From NCBI GenBank assembly GCA_041568335.1, contig JBFFZZ010000163.1, positions 1 to 6,896 on the forward strand: a stretch of DNA of 6,896 nucleotides. Direction: 5' to 3'. Made by a program: the position numbers and the translations under genes. Position 1 is the stretch's first letter, and every line of letters begins with the position of its first letter. The notes below the pieces were generated by a model, which made no database searches, had not been told where the DNA came from, and saw only the letters and a list, made by a program, of their open reading frames with translations. This document shows, in pieces, positions 5,994 to 6,896 of the stretch. The DNA comes from WVWW01 sp041568335 (GTDB lineage Bacteria > Acidobacteriota > Polarisedimenticolia > Polarisedimenticolales > Polarisedimenticolaceae).

Positions 5994-6896
5994 GCGACGG
6001 GTCGAGCCGTTCGACGCTGGTTGCGAGCCTGGTCATCCACGCGGTGGTCCTGGGCCTGTTCCTCCTGCTCACGACGGTGTTCAAGCGTTCCGACCCGGGG
6101 CCCGACCCGGTCGAGGTGGTGTTTTACAAACCGGGGGAGTACGTGCCCCCACCGCCCCCACCCGAGCCCACGGTGGTGCCGGAACCCGAACCCGAGCCCG
6201 AGCCGGAGGTGAAGGTCGCGCAACGCGAGCCCGACCCGATCCCGGAGATCCGGCCGGAGCCGGAGCCGGCGAAGCCGATCGAGGTGGCCAAGCTCGAGCC
6301 CCCGCCGGCCCCCGAGCCGGAGCCCGAACCGGTCAAGCCCGAGAAACCGCGCCGTGAGGTCAAGACGAATCTGCTCAACGCCGCGATCACCAAGCCGGCA
6401 ACGAAGCTCCCTGCGCGCGAGCACAAGACGACGACCGGCTCGTTCGGCAACACCGAAACGGAGCCGGCGAAGGAACCGGTACGGACACGCCTCCGCGGGG
6501 GCACCCGGGTCGGTAACTTCGTGGTCGACGAGAAGGCTCAGCCGAAACGGACGGCGCGCCGCGCAACGGTCCAAACCAGCGGCTTCGGCGCGACCGAGCA
6601 GGCCCCGGAACGGCGTGACGACGCCACGCTGCAAAAGGTGGCCACCGGCGGTTTCGGCAGCACGCAGACCGCTCAAAAACGCCCGCGCGCCGGTCGCAAG
6701 GTGGCAACCGAGGCGCCGGACACCCCGGTCGAGGTGCTGTCCAAACCGACCCCGGTGTACACCGCCGAGGCGCGCGAGCAGCGCGTCGAGGGCGAGGTGA
6801 CGCTGCGCGTGACGTTCGTCGCGAGCGGCCAGGTCAAGGTGCTCGAGGTGGTCGGTCCACTCGGCCACGGACTCGACGAGGCCGCGATCGACGCGG
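5990..6896 (+). CDS. TonB/energy-transducer-like protein, 3' end outside window
   Basis: 302 codons, open to the right edge. TonB-type proteins sit in the inner membrane and pass energy from an ExbB/ExbD-type motor to outer-membrane partners. Seen here: a short cytoplasmic N-terminus; one membrane helix with the TonB-like His ('STLVASLVIHAVVLGLFLLL', 8-27); a long Pro-Glu/Pro-Lys periplasmic stretch (53-118); a basic linker with repeated Gly-Phe motifs (148-229); and the start of the TonB C-terminal domain, 'VEVLSKPTPVYTAEAREQRV' (247-266) followed by 'EGEVTLRVTFVASGQVKVLE'. The domain is cut by the window end some 40-50 residues before its expected finish. ATG 5990 overlaps the lipoprotein stop by 4 nt and has GGGAG upstream. 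Placement in the operon suggests it serves this envelope system rather than general siderophore uptake, but the neighbouring barrel lacks a visible plug domain, so its partner is uncertain. Confidence 0.9.
   Translation, partial: MSDGSSRSTLVASLVIHAVVLGLFLLLTTVFKRSDPGPDPVEVVFYKPGEYVPPPPPPEPTVVPEPEPEPEPEVKVAQREPDPIPEIRPEPEPAKPIEVAKLEPPPAPEPEPEPVKPEKPRREVKTNLLNAAITKPATKLPAREHKTTTGSFGNTETEPAKEPVRTRLRGGTRVGNFVVDEKAQPKRTARRATVQTSGFGATEQAPERRDDATLQKVATGGFGSTQTAQKRPRAGRKVATEAPDTPVEVLSKPTPVYTAEAREQRVEGEVTLRVTFVASGQVKVLEVVGPLGHGLDEAAIDA
6146..6343 (+). repeat. Low-complexity Pro-Glu/Pro-Lys coding tract
   Basis: Residues 53-118 of the TonB-like protein: a run of six prolines, then repeated Pro-Glu pairs and mixed Pro-Lys/Pro-Ala pairs, giving imperfect tandem CCCGAG/CCGGAG hexamers at DNA level. 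Such tracts are known in TonB proteins as stiff, extended spacers across the periplasm. Being repetitive, it could vary in length between strains. Confidence 0.75.
6431..6676 (+). repeat. Imperfect tandem 'GxFG' repeats in the TonB-like protein
   Basis: Four diverged units centred on Phe152, Phe177, Phe199 and Phe222, so spaced 25, 22 and 23 residues: 'TTGSFGNTETEP', 'TRVGNFVVDEKAQP', 'QTSGFGATEQAP' and 'ATGGFGSTQTAQ'. Each is followed by a basic stretch rich in Arg, Lys and Ala. The repeats sit between the Pro-rich spacer and the C-terminal domain, where classic TonB has unstructured linker. The protein-level repeat is plain; DNA identity between units is low, so it is an old repeat. Confidence 0.65.

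Noticed and set aside
5870..6868. 332-codon minus-strand open frame opposite the TonB-like gene
   Set aside because: Low-complexity Leu/Arg/Gly translation mirrors the Pro/Glu-rich TonB-like coding strand; no signal, domain or RBS supports it.

Overview
The window is GC-rich bacterial DNA from a Gram-negative (diderm) organism. The evidence is a Sec signal peptide, a Tat signal, a lipobox, an outer-membrane barrel-like protein and a TonB-type protein. My best guess is an Acidobacteriota-like lineage: the TonB-type protein has glycine-phenylalanine 'GFG' linker repeats followed by a 'VEVLSKPTPVY...VEGEV' C-terminal domain, an arrangement I associate with acidobacterial proteins. This is inference from remembered family style, not a search result.

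Layout. Positions 736 down to 1 (minus strand) hold the 5' two-thirds of a gene for an EgtB-type iron-dependent sulfoxide synthase of ergothioneine biosynthesis; it runs off the left edge. A divergent intergenic region of about 220 bp (737-956) follows, with short CGTGA/TCACG inverted repeats and a GC-rich hairpin. The rest of the window is one tightly packed plus-strand gene cluster that runs off the right edge: a DUF1800 protein (957-2582), a Tat-exported DUF1501 protein (2597-4105), a predicted outer-membrane beta-barrel protein (4134-5558), a small lipoprotein with a cytochrome c-like domain and a CX4CH motif (5565-5993), and a TonB/energy-transducer-like protein (5990 to beyond 6896). The gaps are 14, 28 and 6 bp, then a 4-bp ATGA overlap, so a single operon is very likely.

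How the genes may work together. DUF1800 and DUF1501 genes are a recognised but functionally unassigned pair of exported proteins. Here they are joined by a barrel protein, a possible electron-carrier lipoprotein and an inner-membrane TonB-like protein, so every product in the operon is predicted to act in the envelope. I infer a cell-envelope system spanning the inner membrane, periplasm and outer membrane; its substrate or function cannot be read from the sequence. The egtB gene is probably independent of it apart from sharing the divergent promoter region. I saw no tRNA, rRNA, CRISPR array, insertion sequence, frameshift or clear intrinsic terminator.
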